Shown piece by piece: positions 11,178-22,000 of a stretch of 64,000 nucleotides of DNA. Below the pieces are notes generated by a model. It did not search any database. It saw only the letters and a program-made list of their open reading frames with translations, and was not told where the DNA came from. Location: assembly GCF_018812025.1 (NCBI RefSeq), contig NC_063045.1, forward strand, positions 520,501 to 584,500. The letters are read 5' to 3'. Positions within the stretch are counted from its first letter, which is position 1, and each line of letters begins with the position of its first letter. The position numbers were made by a program, and so were the translations under genes. The DNA comes from Megalobrama amblycephala. Its lineage: Eukaryota > Chordata > Actinopteri > Cypriniformes > Xenocyprididae.

Positions 11178-11628
11178 TGTCACAGACACATCAGGCTCCA
11201 CCTCCCTGCAATACCCACGCACTCAATCACCGGAGTTCTAATCACCGCCACCTGCACGTCATTATCCCCGCAATCACCAGCACTATATCTGCCACACTCA
11301 CACACACAGTCTTTGTCCGGTCTCGTACGTATCACAGACTCATGTATACTTACCTCAAGGACTCTAACCAGCTACGTACCTGCTACCAGCGTCTCCAGTG
11401 TCTCCAGTCTTCCTCCTGTGTGCTTCTCTCTGTGTGTGAGTGTTCCCCGTCTGCCGTCTTCAGTGTCATCTTCCACGAACTCCATCTACAAGCAACAAAG
11501 GACAGTATCATTTCCCTATCATCTCATCAAACTCTCTATTTACCATTTACTCACCTGCTCACTGCTGATATCAATAAAACAACCATACTTGCTTTTATAT
11601 CTGCCTCCGTGCCGTCTGTATTGTAACA
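11178..11628 (+). repeat. 3' LTR of gypsy element
   Basis: 451 bases, about 99% identical to 6431-6881 by eye. The next bases (ACATAAAAAAC) do not repeat the five bases before the 5' LTR. Confidence 0.92.
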
Positions 11629-12554
11629 ACATAAAAAACATTTAAAAGAAATGACTCCGGCTCATTTACAAATAAATTACATTACAAATATAATGTACAA
11701 CTTTTTGCATTTCATTTTTAACTTACATCACAAAAATAAACTGCACAGAAATTAGGCTGTTTCATTGACAAAGTGACATTTAAATAATGTTTATATCTAC
11801 ACATTTTATGTACTGTATTCTGTTCTTGAGAAAACTGGGGGGGAAAAGCAGCCTTTGAAGTGCGACTTCAAGTGCACCCTCTCCGTTTCCCAGTGGAATG
11901 AAGCACCCATCTCAAGAAACTTCGCGGTCTACACTATCCCACAGTTCATTGCGCGCAGGTGACGACAGGAGTTCAGGTGTGAATTCACATAAATGTAAGA
12001 TATGCCCCGTGTTCACCAATATCTAAATCAAACTGTAATATCCATGATGTCCAAAACGTCAGTTTTTCATAAATACAATATTTGTCTCTCAGATGGAGTG
12101 CAGTTGAATAAAATCCTAAAGTACTATACTTTAAATTTAGACTTAAATACAGCTTAAATACAGAGTAAATGTATAAATATTAATGTATTTTCACAACGTT
12201 TCATTTAACATAAAAAACAAACAAGGTTAACTTGCTAACGATATAAAACTAACATTACATAGTTTAACCATACATATTTTGGTCCAGTGTCCCGTCGTCG
12301 CCGGCAGTGAAGCATGTCAAAACCCAATAAAATCATAAAACTTTAAAATGCACACACAAACATCAACTGTCTCTGACTGTCACACAGCTAGCCATGTAAC
12401 GACGCTCGGCTCATTGTTGCCATGTCTGGGATTGGGATACTTTTACACTTGTGCTGTGATTACGCTACTTTTGGGATGCTTGCGCAGACTTGGCAACCCT
12501 CCACTCCAAAACCCCACCCCTTTCATGCACTTTGAATTGCGCGGCCCCTGAACT
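11629..12554. other. Intergenic or repeat-derived, no gene seen
   Basis: AT-rich with a more GC-rich patch at 11840-11970. No domain or splice-supported frame was recognised. Confidence 0.5.
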
Positions 12555-12750
12555 GGGACACAGCTAAAAGAACCGGTGCAAAGCAGAGTGGAGGTGGGCC
12601 AGGACCATGGAGCAGAAACAGATGCTGGAGGAGAAGCAGGACCAAGAGCCAGAGACCAGCAAGCCGGATGTGAGGAGATCATAAAGCCAGGGATTACCAA
12701 GGGGAAGCCTGCTGGACAGAAAGCTTCAGGGCGGAGCACGATGGACAGGA
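12555..12750. repeat. Dispersed repeat, copy 1 (partner at about 24694-24900)
   Basis: Bases from AAGAACCGGTG to GCACGATGGACAGG recur near 24696-24897 with high identity (GGGCCAGGACCATGGAGCAG, GAGGAGATCATAAAGCCAGG). Both strands are open for 60-100 codons but no family was recognised. Confidence 0.7.
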
Positions 12751-13680
12751 GGTCAAGTCACCTTTATTTATATAGCGCTTTTTACAATGCAGATTGTGTC
12801 AAAGCAGCTTTACATTGATAACTGGTATATAATTTTGCTCTTAAAGCAACTGATCTTAAAGAAAATGGTGTCAGTATCCATCTTAAGTAAATTCAAAATT
12901 GATTCATTCCGATGTAAGAAACAATAATTATTAATTTAGTTAATTCATCTATATCAGCACTGGAGTAAACAGTGATGTCATCATCCAGCTCAGTTCAGTT
13001 CACATACAATGGTGTCAGTGCAGATCAAAACACTGCTGAATATCAAATGTCAAGTCAAATGTCAAGTGTCCCCAACTAAGCAAGCCAAAGGCGACAGCGG
13101 CAAGGAACCCAAACTCCAACAGGTGACATCAGGTGTTAAAATGGAGAAAAAAACCTTGGGAGAAACCAGGCTTAGTCGGGGGGCCAGTTCTCCTCTGGCG
13201 AACAGTGCTTTGTTGCAATCAGGTTGCTATCATAAGTCTGATAGGATCGCAACAATCAAAGTATTTATTTCAGTTCCATCCAGTTGAGGATCATATTCAT
13301 CACGCCGGTATGGACGGTCTGTTGAGGAACTGTGGCACTAGCTGTCGTGTCGATGAGGCCTTCACAGTGGATGATCCAGTTGACTCGATCTCTGCTGATA
13401 CTTCAGGGCTGCGTTGTGGTCGTGTCAAGGCGCAGGTCCTCGATCTCACCTGGATACGGCCGGGATCCGGCTGACTACGGTAAACCTTGGGATAAACAGA
13501 AAAACTAATATTAGCGTAGATGCCATTCTTCTTTTGATGCAACGAGTACATCTGGTGTTATAGGAAGTGTTCCCAGTTCCGGCTGACCTAATTTATGCAG
13601 CCTAATAATCCTTTAACGGATTTGAAAGTATAAATTGATAATGTGTTATGTGTATGCCAGGTTAAAGAGATGCGTTTTTA
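12751..13680. repeat. Dispersed fish repeat with TTTATATAGCGC core
   Basis: It begins with CAAGTCACCTTTATTTATA and a CAAAGCAGCTTTACA block, a pattern common to interspersed repeats in cyprinids, and continues to about 13600 without coding potential. Family not assigned. Confidence 0.5.
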
Positions 13681-13688
13681 TCCATCAT

Positions 13689-13795
13689 GAAAAAGTCCCA
13701 GCAGAGACTGTACTTCCTTCTCCAGCTGAGGAAGTTCAACCTGCCACAGGAGCTGCTGAAACAGTTCTACTCTGCAGTGTTGACAGAACCGGGCT
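13689..13795 (+). mobile_element. LINE reverse transcriptase C-terminal fragment (L2/CR1/Rex group)
   Basis: A short frame reads QQRLYFLLQLRKFNLPQELL and then KQFYSAV, the conserved block after the RT thumb in L2/CR1/Rex-like LINEs. It ends abruptly and is followed by the duplicated block. Confidence 0.6.
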
Positions 13796-14105
13796 AATAT
13801 GGTCACACTTCCTGGTTCTGGTAAGAACTCAACACAGGCAAACATTATACATGTGATTTACTGGCTTTTGACTCAAATTAACCATGTGATGTTTTTCTTT
13901 TTATTTTATCTGTTCAAACATCAGTGTGTCTGGTTTGATCTGTCGGTGGATAAACAGCTTCTGCTGGATGTTTGTCGTCTCTGTGTGCGTCAGCAGTTTG
14001 AGGCTGAAGTATTTCTTCATTTTCTCTCCTGCTAATAAGAAGATCGCAATCTTCCACTCCACACTAAACATCTTTACACTGAAATAAAGTGAATACATCA
14101 ACAGT
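13745..14105. repeat. 360-bp duplicated block, copy 1
   Basis: Nearly identical to about 16838-17190. It starts inside the LINE fragment (GAGCTGCTGAAACAG) and runs through a hydrophobic 50-codon frame (about 13943-14086) to GAATACATCAACAG. A plausible 3' splice site (polypyrimidine tract plus CAG at about 13921-13923) precedes the hydrophobic frame, so a decayed membrane-anchor exon is possible but unproven. Confidence 0.7.
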
Positions 14106-14110
14106 CAAAT

Positions 14111-14136
14111 AGGTCAGAGTCACAGGTCAGAGGTCA
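14111..14136 (+). promoter_or_regulatory. Cluster of three AGGTCA half sites, including a DR1
   Basis: AGGTCA occurs at 14111-14116, 14124-14129 and 14131-14136; the last two form a direct repeat with one-base spacing, a nuclear-receptor DR1. It lies 1.9 kb upstream of the gene B signal exon. Function is not shown. Confidence 0.3.
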
Positions 14137-14699
14137 AATATGATTGACAGCTCACAGCACTAAATAACTCCAGTAGATTCAGATATCTAGTCCAATATTT
14201 CACTCTTCTGCTGTTAGTTTTCATTCAGGCCCAGAATTCATTTGAAAATGTAAGAATGTTGATTTTCGTGATGTTAAAGGATTAGTCCACTTTTAAATTA
14301 ACTTTTGCTGATAATTTACTCACCCCCATGTCATCCAAGATGTTCATGTCTTTCTTTCTTCAGTCGAAAAGAAATGAAGGTTTTTGAGGAAAACATTCCA
14401 GGATTTTTCTCCTTATAGTGGACTTCAATGGGCACCAAACGGTTCAAGGTCCAAATGACAGTTTCAGTGCAGCTTCAAAGGGCTTTAAACGATACCAGAC
14501 GATGAATAAAGGTCTTAGCTAGCGAAACAATCGGTCGTTTAAAAAAAAAAAAAAAAAGTTTAAGTTTTATAAGCACAAATGCTCGCCTTGCTCTGTTCTG
14601 CGATGTGCATTCGTGACGTCACGTAATACGCAATTACGTTGAAAAGGTCACGCTTGACGTAGGAGTCAGAGTTTACAAGATGAACGTGCAAATACTAAG

Positions 14700-14799
14700 C
14701 CTGCGTCTCAATGTGCATACTATACATCTTAAATAGTATGTGACATTAGTAATATTCAATACTATTTAGGGTGGATAGTATGCACACTGGGATGCAGAG
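14700..14799. mobile_element. 100-bp MITE nested in the left arm of the TTAA element
   Basis: The right arm (about 15464-15490) reads straight through in reverse complement where this segment interrupts the left arm. The insert has its own inverted ends (CTGCGTCTCAATGTGCATAC and GTATGCACACTGGGATGCAG) and is flanked by TAAG (14696-14699 and 14800-14803). Confidence 0.8.
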
Positions 14800-14837
14800 T
14801 AAGTCAAACGCCATTTACAAAAAAAGGTAAAACAACG

Positions 14838-15104
14838 ATGTCGGACAATTTTGAACTTCAAGGAGATGAGATGGAGTTTTTCACCCTGCCTTAACTTTTT
14901 GAACCAGAATACACAGAGGAAGAAATTAGGCAGATGGAAGAGACTGCTGCGGCGACACACACCTCTCAAGCATCGGGCAGACGAAGATCTAACGAGACGT
15001 GGTGGTGCACATGTGGCAAATGCCAACCATTGCCAACAGAGGAAGAATCTCAATGCTGCCACGACTGGACCATTTCAATCCCGCCATTAGAATCAGTCGG
15101 TTAG
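14838..15104 (+). pseudogene. P2X7 receptor C-terminal-domain-like coding relic
   Basis: The frame from ATG 14838 has an acidic start, a stop at 14892-14894, then continues open to 15101. It contains TWWCTCGKCQPLPTEEESQC followed by Cys-His-Asp-Trp. The W-C-x-C-G-x-C...C-C pattern matches the zinc-binding cytoplasmic (ballast) domain of P2X7 receptors, which also occurs as a standalone domain in many fish and invertebrate predicted proteins. No P2X channel region is present. It lies between the two arms of the TTAA element, so it was probably cargo or a structural part of an autonomous ancestor. It is degenerate downstream of 15104. Confidence 0.6.
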
Positions 15105-16034
15105 TCAGCTGGTGAGACCCTGTTTCCATCTCACTGCATTACCGGACAAAATGGATTTCCACCGTTATGAGAAAGTATCCTGCAGCACAGATGGTTAACA
15201 TAAAAACAGGAAGTCTACTGGACCTTGGAGTGATAAAAAAAAAAATCTTCAGTGCAAAATGAGATGCCAGTAATTCTGACCAAAGTAAGAGTTCTTGAGG
15301 TCAGTCCAATGCACTCAATTCAGCTCCACGTCTGGAAGTTACAGAGCAACAGTGTTTTAGAGGTGTTTTTGTTCTCATGGAGAAGGGTATGACAGTCTGA
15401 TGGCACTGACAACACAGGATGGAAGAACCATTAGTTGTTTTACCTTTTTTATAAATGGTGTTTGACTTAGTATTTGCACGTTCAACTTGTAAACACTGAC
15501 TCGGTACTTCCGGCTACGTCAAGCGTGAACTTTTCAATGTAATTGCATCACAGAACAGAGCAAGGCGAGCATTTGTGCTTATAAAACTTAAACTTTTTTA
15601 TTATTTTTTTAAATGACCAATTGTTTCGCTAGATAAGACCCTTATTCATCATCTGGTATCGTCTGGTATCGTTTAAAGCCCTTTGAAGCTGCCCTGAAAC
15701 TGTCATTTGGACCTTAAACCGTTTGGTGCCCATTGAAGTCCATTATATGGAGAAAAATCCTGGAATGTTTTCATCAAAAACCTTAATTTCTTTTCGACTG
15801 AAGAAAGAAAGACATGGACATTTTGGATGACATGGGGTTGAGTAATTTATCAGCAAAAGTTTATTTAAAAGTGAACTAATCCTTTAAAGGAGACGGATGT
15901 GTGAGCGGAAACTAACTGAGGGTGGGGAGGATTCACACGCAACCAGATAAATATCACAGTTCAGTGTGTTTCAGATGAATCTGAGGGTTTTCAGACATTT
16001 TAAGAGTTACTATCGTGGGCTTTTCAGTGAACCG

Positions 16035-16086
16035 ATGAAGAAAATGTTCCTCAAGTTAGTTTTGCTCTGTTTGTGGCGTCTGGATG
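16035..16086 (+). CDS. Gene B exon 1: signal peptide
   Basis: ATG 16035 opens a hydrophobic leader, [17 protein letters not shown] plus a split Gly, ending at donor GTGAGT (16087). This is the typical first exon of Ig-family receptors, and phase 1 fits the V1 acceptor at 27791. The alternative is an orphan first exon of a lost gene copy. Confidence 0.65.
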
Positions 16087-19000
16087 GTGAGTTTTAAATG
16101 TGTTTTTATGGCTTCAGTTGTGTCTGTTCTGGTACCATGTGATAAATTACTGGTTAAATTAGTTAGAGAAGATTAACATTCACTGTTAGTGTCAGCGACG
16201 GTGGCTGTAGTGAAGCGCATGACTCAGGAAATAACTCAAAGAACAGTCTTTAATCTAATAATCCACAAAATACACAGGAAAATCATGAGGAGAAACACAA
16301 CCACGTAACGTAGACGACACCGGACGATGAACTGAACAGAACTCAGGCTTTAAATAACAGGGACTGTTAAAGATTTGGTATGCAGAGAGTATTAAGTGCC
16401 TTCAGGGTTGCTTTGAATGAACTTTGTGGGACTCACAAAAATATATAAAATATATTCTACCAAACCATGTGTATCAAAGAAATTTAAACAACTTTTAATT
16501 AGGAAGAAAATAGCTTATTATAATAACGATGTCTTACCTAAAAGAGACATTCAAAGAGAAATCAAAAGTCAAACTAAGGTAGATAAGGCCTTAATAAAAA
16601 AAAATGAGGCTAAAATGTCACAAGGAAATTCTAAACAGGTCTGGGAGGGAATCAGGATGATGATTAATATCCCACATAAGAGTATAGAGAAGAAAATTCG
16701 TTCGGACCGCTCTGTCACTGAATCATCTGAAGAGGTTTCTCGCTCAGTGAAACAAACAGACCATATATCAAGAGAACAAATAGCGCTGTTGTTGAGTTCA
16801 GAATCAGAATCAGAATGAGCTTTATTCGGGACAGGAGCTGCTGAAACAGTTCTACTCTGCAGTGTTGACAGAACCGGGCTAATATGGTCACACTTCCTGG
16901 TTCTGGTAAGAACTCAATACAGGCAAACATTATACATGTGATTTACTGGCTTTTGGGTCGAATGAACCATGTGATGATTTTCTCTTTTATTTGATCTGTT
17001 CAAACATCAGTGTGTCTGGTTTGATCTGTTGGTGGATAAACAACTTCTGCTGGATGTTTGTCGTCACTGTGTGCGTCAGCAGTTTGTGGCTGAAGTATTT
17101 CTTCATTTTCTCTCCTGCTAATAAGAAGATCACAATCTTCCACTCCACAAAAAACATCTTTACACTGAAATAAAGTGAATCCATCAACAGACACATCCAA
17201 CCAAGCTGTATTCATGTTACCATAACTCTTGAACCGTTTGTACTATCAAAAAAATTCAAAGTGCTCCTGACAGTAGACAACACACGCTTTACGCCAATAT
17301 ATGGCTTATTATGGTAATTGTATGCTTTTCATCAGCAAATGACAGCAGCTTTCAGGGAGAGCGGGAAGGAAGAATTTGAACAGAGAAATACGGAGCGCGG
17401 CAGTTTACAGAGTAAACGAACAAAAAAAAAAAATGGCATCGAAATCAGGGTATACAAGAGAGGAGGGGATTGAGTTTATTTTTGATGACACTTGGGAGGA
17501 GGCTAAGTGGGACTCTTCAGACCCAGAGTCTGCATATTCAGACTTTTAGGAGGCGTATGCTGCTGGTGTTGATCCAGACGTGGATGCAAACACTCCAGAC
17601 ATTATGAGGAAAAGGTGCATGTCTATTTACCACCCTAAACAGCACATTTCTGTTGTTGAGAGGATGGTTGCCACTAAAGCCAGGGTATCCTTCAAGCAAT
17701 ACATAAAGTGAGGCATACAACTTTTTGTGATGGCTGATGTCAACGGCTACACCATTGACTTCAAAATCTACACCGGGAAGTCAAAATTTTCATCTGTGAA
17801 AGGCCTGTGTTTTGATGTTGTCACATCACTGGTAAACCAAGACTACCTGGGGTCAGGTTACGTGGTTTATTGTGACAATTTCTATACAATCCCTCTCCGC
17901 TTTCGACACCTGCAGCAGCTGGGATTTGGTTTTGGATTTGGAACTTACCAAGAAGGAAGAGCTGGTGTTCCTTCCACCAAACAAAATGCCCTAAACAAAA
18001 GGTCACCAAGAGGCTCCATTCACTGGATCAGAGATGATGACCTTTTGTTTGTAAAGTGGATGGACATAAGGGAGGTCTCCATGTGTACAACTGTCCACAC
18101 AGTGTACAGGGGGGAGACTGTGCTGAGGTGGCAGACAACAGAGGAGGGGCAAAAACGGAGGGTCCCTGTTCATTACATGGGGGGAGTTGACACCTCTGAC
18201 CAGATGCTAGGAACAAAATCAGTGCCATCCATCAGAACAAGCCCAGGACATAGCAAAACTTTCAGGAGCTGCTGGCTGCTCAGCTCACAGGTGTTCCTCT
18301 GGATGGCAGCCCCAAATAAAGATGCGATCATCTGCCTGTTCCTGTGAGTGGCATTCAGAACCCTTCGAAGAAGGCCAGCATGGGTCAGCGTACAATGTAC
18401 AAACCCGATTCCAAAAAAGTTGGGACACTGTACAAATTGTGAATAAAAACAGAATGCAATTAAAGCTGCAAGCAGCGATGAAAGGGCCCTCGCACCCGGG
18501 CTCACCTCCACCCGTTGGCTTTAGAAAAATAGCGAACAGTGGGTGAAATGCATGTAAGTGAGTAAATACAGCAGAATCACGGCCAAGTCATTTCAAAGTG
18601 CAACACTTCCTGCTTTAAACATAACCAAATATTGCGATATAAATGTGTTCAGGCCAGAAATATTATCAAACGTGTTAAGTTTGGAGTAGATCGGACATCG
18701 TATGACTGAGTTACAACAACTTCCTGTTTCGTGGCGTTAATAGCATACATTAGCACTTAGCCAAGTGTTGCATGATTTAACGTGTTTCTAGCATGTTTGG
18801 TACTTCATGGCATATTGAAATGTGTTTCTGGGAGTGAATTACAGTGTAAAGCATGCCATTTCCTGTTGCCAGCAGGTGGTGCTATGACTGTAACTGAATA
18901 TTGTTATGGAGATGTCTTTAGGCCAGGACTCTCATCACACATGTGAAGTTTGGGGCATATCACACATAGTGAGTTAAAACAGCTTCCTCTTTCATGGTGA

Positions 19001-22000
19001 AACATCAGACTTTGTCAGGCCGCCACGGACCCTTCAGTGAAGAGTCAAGATCTTTGATATTTATCTTAAGGTCTTAAGATTAGACTGACAACATATGATA
19101 TTGATCTGGTTAAATCTCTATGAGGAGTTAATTACGGTGAAAAACATGTAATTTCCTGTTGTCTGCAGGTGGCGCTATAACTGTAACTGATTATTGTCAT
19201 GTAGACATGTTCAGGCTAGGACTCTAATAAAACGTGCAGTTTGGGGCAGATCTGACATTATATGCCCGAGTTAGAAGAACTTCCTGTTTCATGGCAAAAC
19301 ACCAAACTTTGTCAGCTCGCCACGGACACGCCCTTCTGTGAAAACTCAAGATCTTTGCAATATAACATCACAAAGGCCTTTAGATTAGGTTGACCAAATA
19401 TGACATTGATCTGATTAAAGCTCTAGGAGGGGTTCGTTAAAGTACAATGTCTGGAAATGGCAAAAAATGGCAAGTTAATTCAAAATATCTGACTTCCTGT
19501 TCGGTTTCAGATTTTGTCCAAGAGACTTTTTTGTACATACTAGGCTGTTAAATGTGTGTACCGAATTTCAAAATCTACGTGAAATGTAGCGAGAGGGGCT
19601 GTATGTTAGGTGGCACTATTGAGCCATTTTGCCTCGCCTAATGCTGCGACCCAAATAATAATAAATATAGCTGCAAGCAGCGATGGCGGGCCCAAGCCAC
19701 CCCGGTGGCTTCTAAGGCTTTGCCCATGTCTACTGGATAGAAATTCTGATGTGTGTCGAGTTTCATACAATTTGAAGCATGCTAAGAGTCTCAAAAGCAT
19801 CCAAAATGGTTTAAAGTTTGATGCATTGCTAAGGCAACAGTGTTTGAGATATCACAATTCTTTTCAAAGAACTACATCTGCCATGTTTTAACATTATTCT
19901 GATGAAGTTTGAAGCAAATCGGGTAAAAATAAGAGGGTGATCTCAAAGCATGCTGAAAGTGACAAATTTTCTGCTGCCAGTTGGTGGCGCTATAACTTTG
20001 AATCACAATAGTCACATCCATGTGATCAGCCTTGTACAACGAAGACACAGCCAAAGTTTCATCAAAATCAATGAATGTATGCAGAAGTTATAACACTTTG
20101 TTTCCCTTTTCTTGATATAAATTCGTTGCCTGGCCACGGCCAAACCGTTTGAGATATCCAAAATCCGTTTGCAGTTAAACAACTTCAATGTATTAGCACC
20201 AAGTTAAAAAAAAGGTTGGTGTAAATTGTATAAACCCTGTTGGAGTAGTAGTATAAAATTCATAGCCTGTTTTTTCAAAAAATTAACATTCAAACCAAAA
20301 TAGCTGACTTCCTGTTGGTCGGAGCTAATGAATGTAAAATAGAAAATTGTCCGGTTTGATGAGAACAATATGTGTACCGAGTTTGGTGACTGTAGGAAAA
20401 ACTAACCCCCCCACTTTTGTCAAAAGGTGGCGCTACTGAGCCCCTCCACCACGCCCATTTCTATGGCTTTGTCTATGTCTACTGGTTGACAATATTGATG
20501 TGTGTGTCGAGTTTCATGCAATTTGAAGCATGTTAAGAGCCTCAAAAACACTCAAGAATATTATTAAAGTTTGACGCATTGCCATGGCAACAATATTTAA
20601 AATATCAAAAATCCTGTCACAGGTCTACATTTGCTGTCTATTGACATTACACTGATGAAGTTTGAAGCAAATCAGGTAAAAATAACAGAGTGAACTCAAT
20701 GCATTTTGAAAGTGACACACTTCTTGCTGCCAGTTGGTGGCGCTATAACTTTGACTCACAATAGTCACATCCATGTGATCAGGCTCCTACAACGAACACA
20801 CAGCTGAAGTTTCATAAACATCGATCAATGTATGCAGACATTATAACACATTTCCTGTTCCCCTTTTCTTGCCATAAATTCGTTGCCTCGCCATGGCCAA
20901 ACCGTTCGAGATATCAAAAATCCACTGGCAATACAGCATCATCAATGTCTTGCCTTCATGGTGACCGAATTTGGTGGTGATTGGATTAATCGCCTAGGAA
21001 GAGTATATCAAATTCCAGAGCATGCGTTTTTCAAACAACCCGTAATAGCCGACTTCCTGTTGGCGTGGCGTTTAACTTAGAGCATGAAAGTTGTTCGGCC
21101 CAATGAGGTCTATATGTGTACCGAGTTTCATACTAATATGTGCAAGTGTGTTTAATATACGGACCAAGTTTTCGGACTTTGTTCAAGGGGGCGCTGTCGA
21201 GCCCCCCTACCACGCCCGGTTACCAGCTTCTGCCCAGCCTTGATGGCCACGGATTCCAATGTGTGTGCAAATTTTCAAGAGTTTTTGAGCATGTTAAGGT
21301 CCCCAAAAATCCCCGGAAGACGGAAAAAAAAATCCTTAGGGGATCAAGAGGGCTCTTCGCCATTACATTGGCTTGGGCCCTAATAATAAACAGAGCAATT
21401 CCAATAGGGTCCTCACACCATCGGTGCTCAGGCCCTAACGATGTGGAAGTTTCAACTTTAAATATTTTATTCAGAACAAAACATAGATGACATATCAAAT
21501 ATTTAAACTGAGAAAATGTATAATTTTAAGGGAAAAATAAGTTGATTTTAAATTTCATGGCAACAACACGTCTCAAAAAAGTTGGGACAAGGCCATGTTT
21601 ACCACTGTGTGGCATCCTCTCTTCTTTTTATAACAGTCTGCAAACGTCTGGGGACTGAGGAGACAAGTTGCTGAAGTTTAGGAATAGGAATGTTGTCCCA
21701 TTCTTGTCTAATACAGGCTTCTAGTTGCTCAACTGTCTTAGGTCTTCTTTGTCGCATCTTCCTCTTTATGATGCGCCAAATGTTTTCTATGGGTGAAAGA
21801 TCTGGACTGCAGGCTGGCCATTTCAGTACCCGGATCCTTCTTCTACGCAGCCATGATGTTGTAATTGATGCAGTATGTGGTCTGGCATTGTCATGTTGGA
21901 AAATGCAAGGTCTTCCCTGAAAGAGACAACGTCTGGATGGGGGCATATGTTGTTCTAGAAATTGGATATACCTTTCAGCATTGATGGTGCCTTTCCAGAT

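Larger units (their letters stand above)
6431..11628 (+). mobile_element. Ty3/gypsy LTR retrotransposon (chromovirus type), nearly intact
   Basis: Full-length element: 5' LTR 6431-6881, one long gag-pol frame, a polypurine tract next to the 3' LTR, and 3' LTR 11178-11628. LTRs are 451 bp, start TGTCAC and end TAACA, and differ at four positions by eye, so insertion is recent. Domain order gag, protease, RT, RNase H, integrase, chromodomain is that of Ty3/gypsy chromoviruses; no envelope is seen. The flanks do not show a matching target duplication, and the 3' flank is not the continuation of the L1 on the left, which suggests deletion or recombination after insertion. Confidence 0.93.
14278..15883. 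mobile_element. 1.6-kb DNA transposon with long terminal inverted repeats and TTAA duplications
   Basis: The ends AGGATTAGTCCAC and GTGAACTAATCCT are inverted and flanked by TTAA (14274-14277 and 15884-15887). The arms extend about 420-550 bases each, interrupted on the left by a 100-bp insertion. TTAA duplications fit Kolobok or piggyBac; the AGG terminus fits Kolobok better than the CCY ends of piggyBac (inference). No transposase is seen; the centre carries a P2X7-C-like coding relic. Confidence 0.8.
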
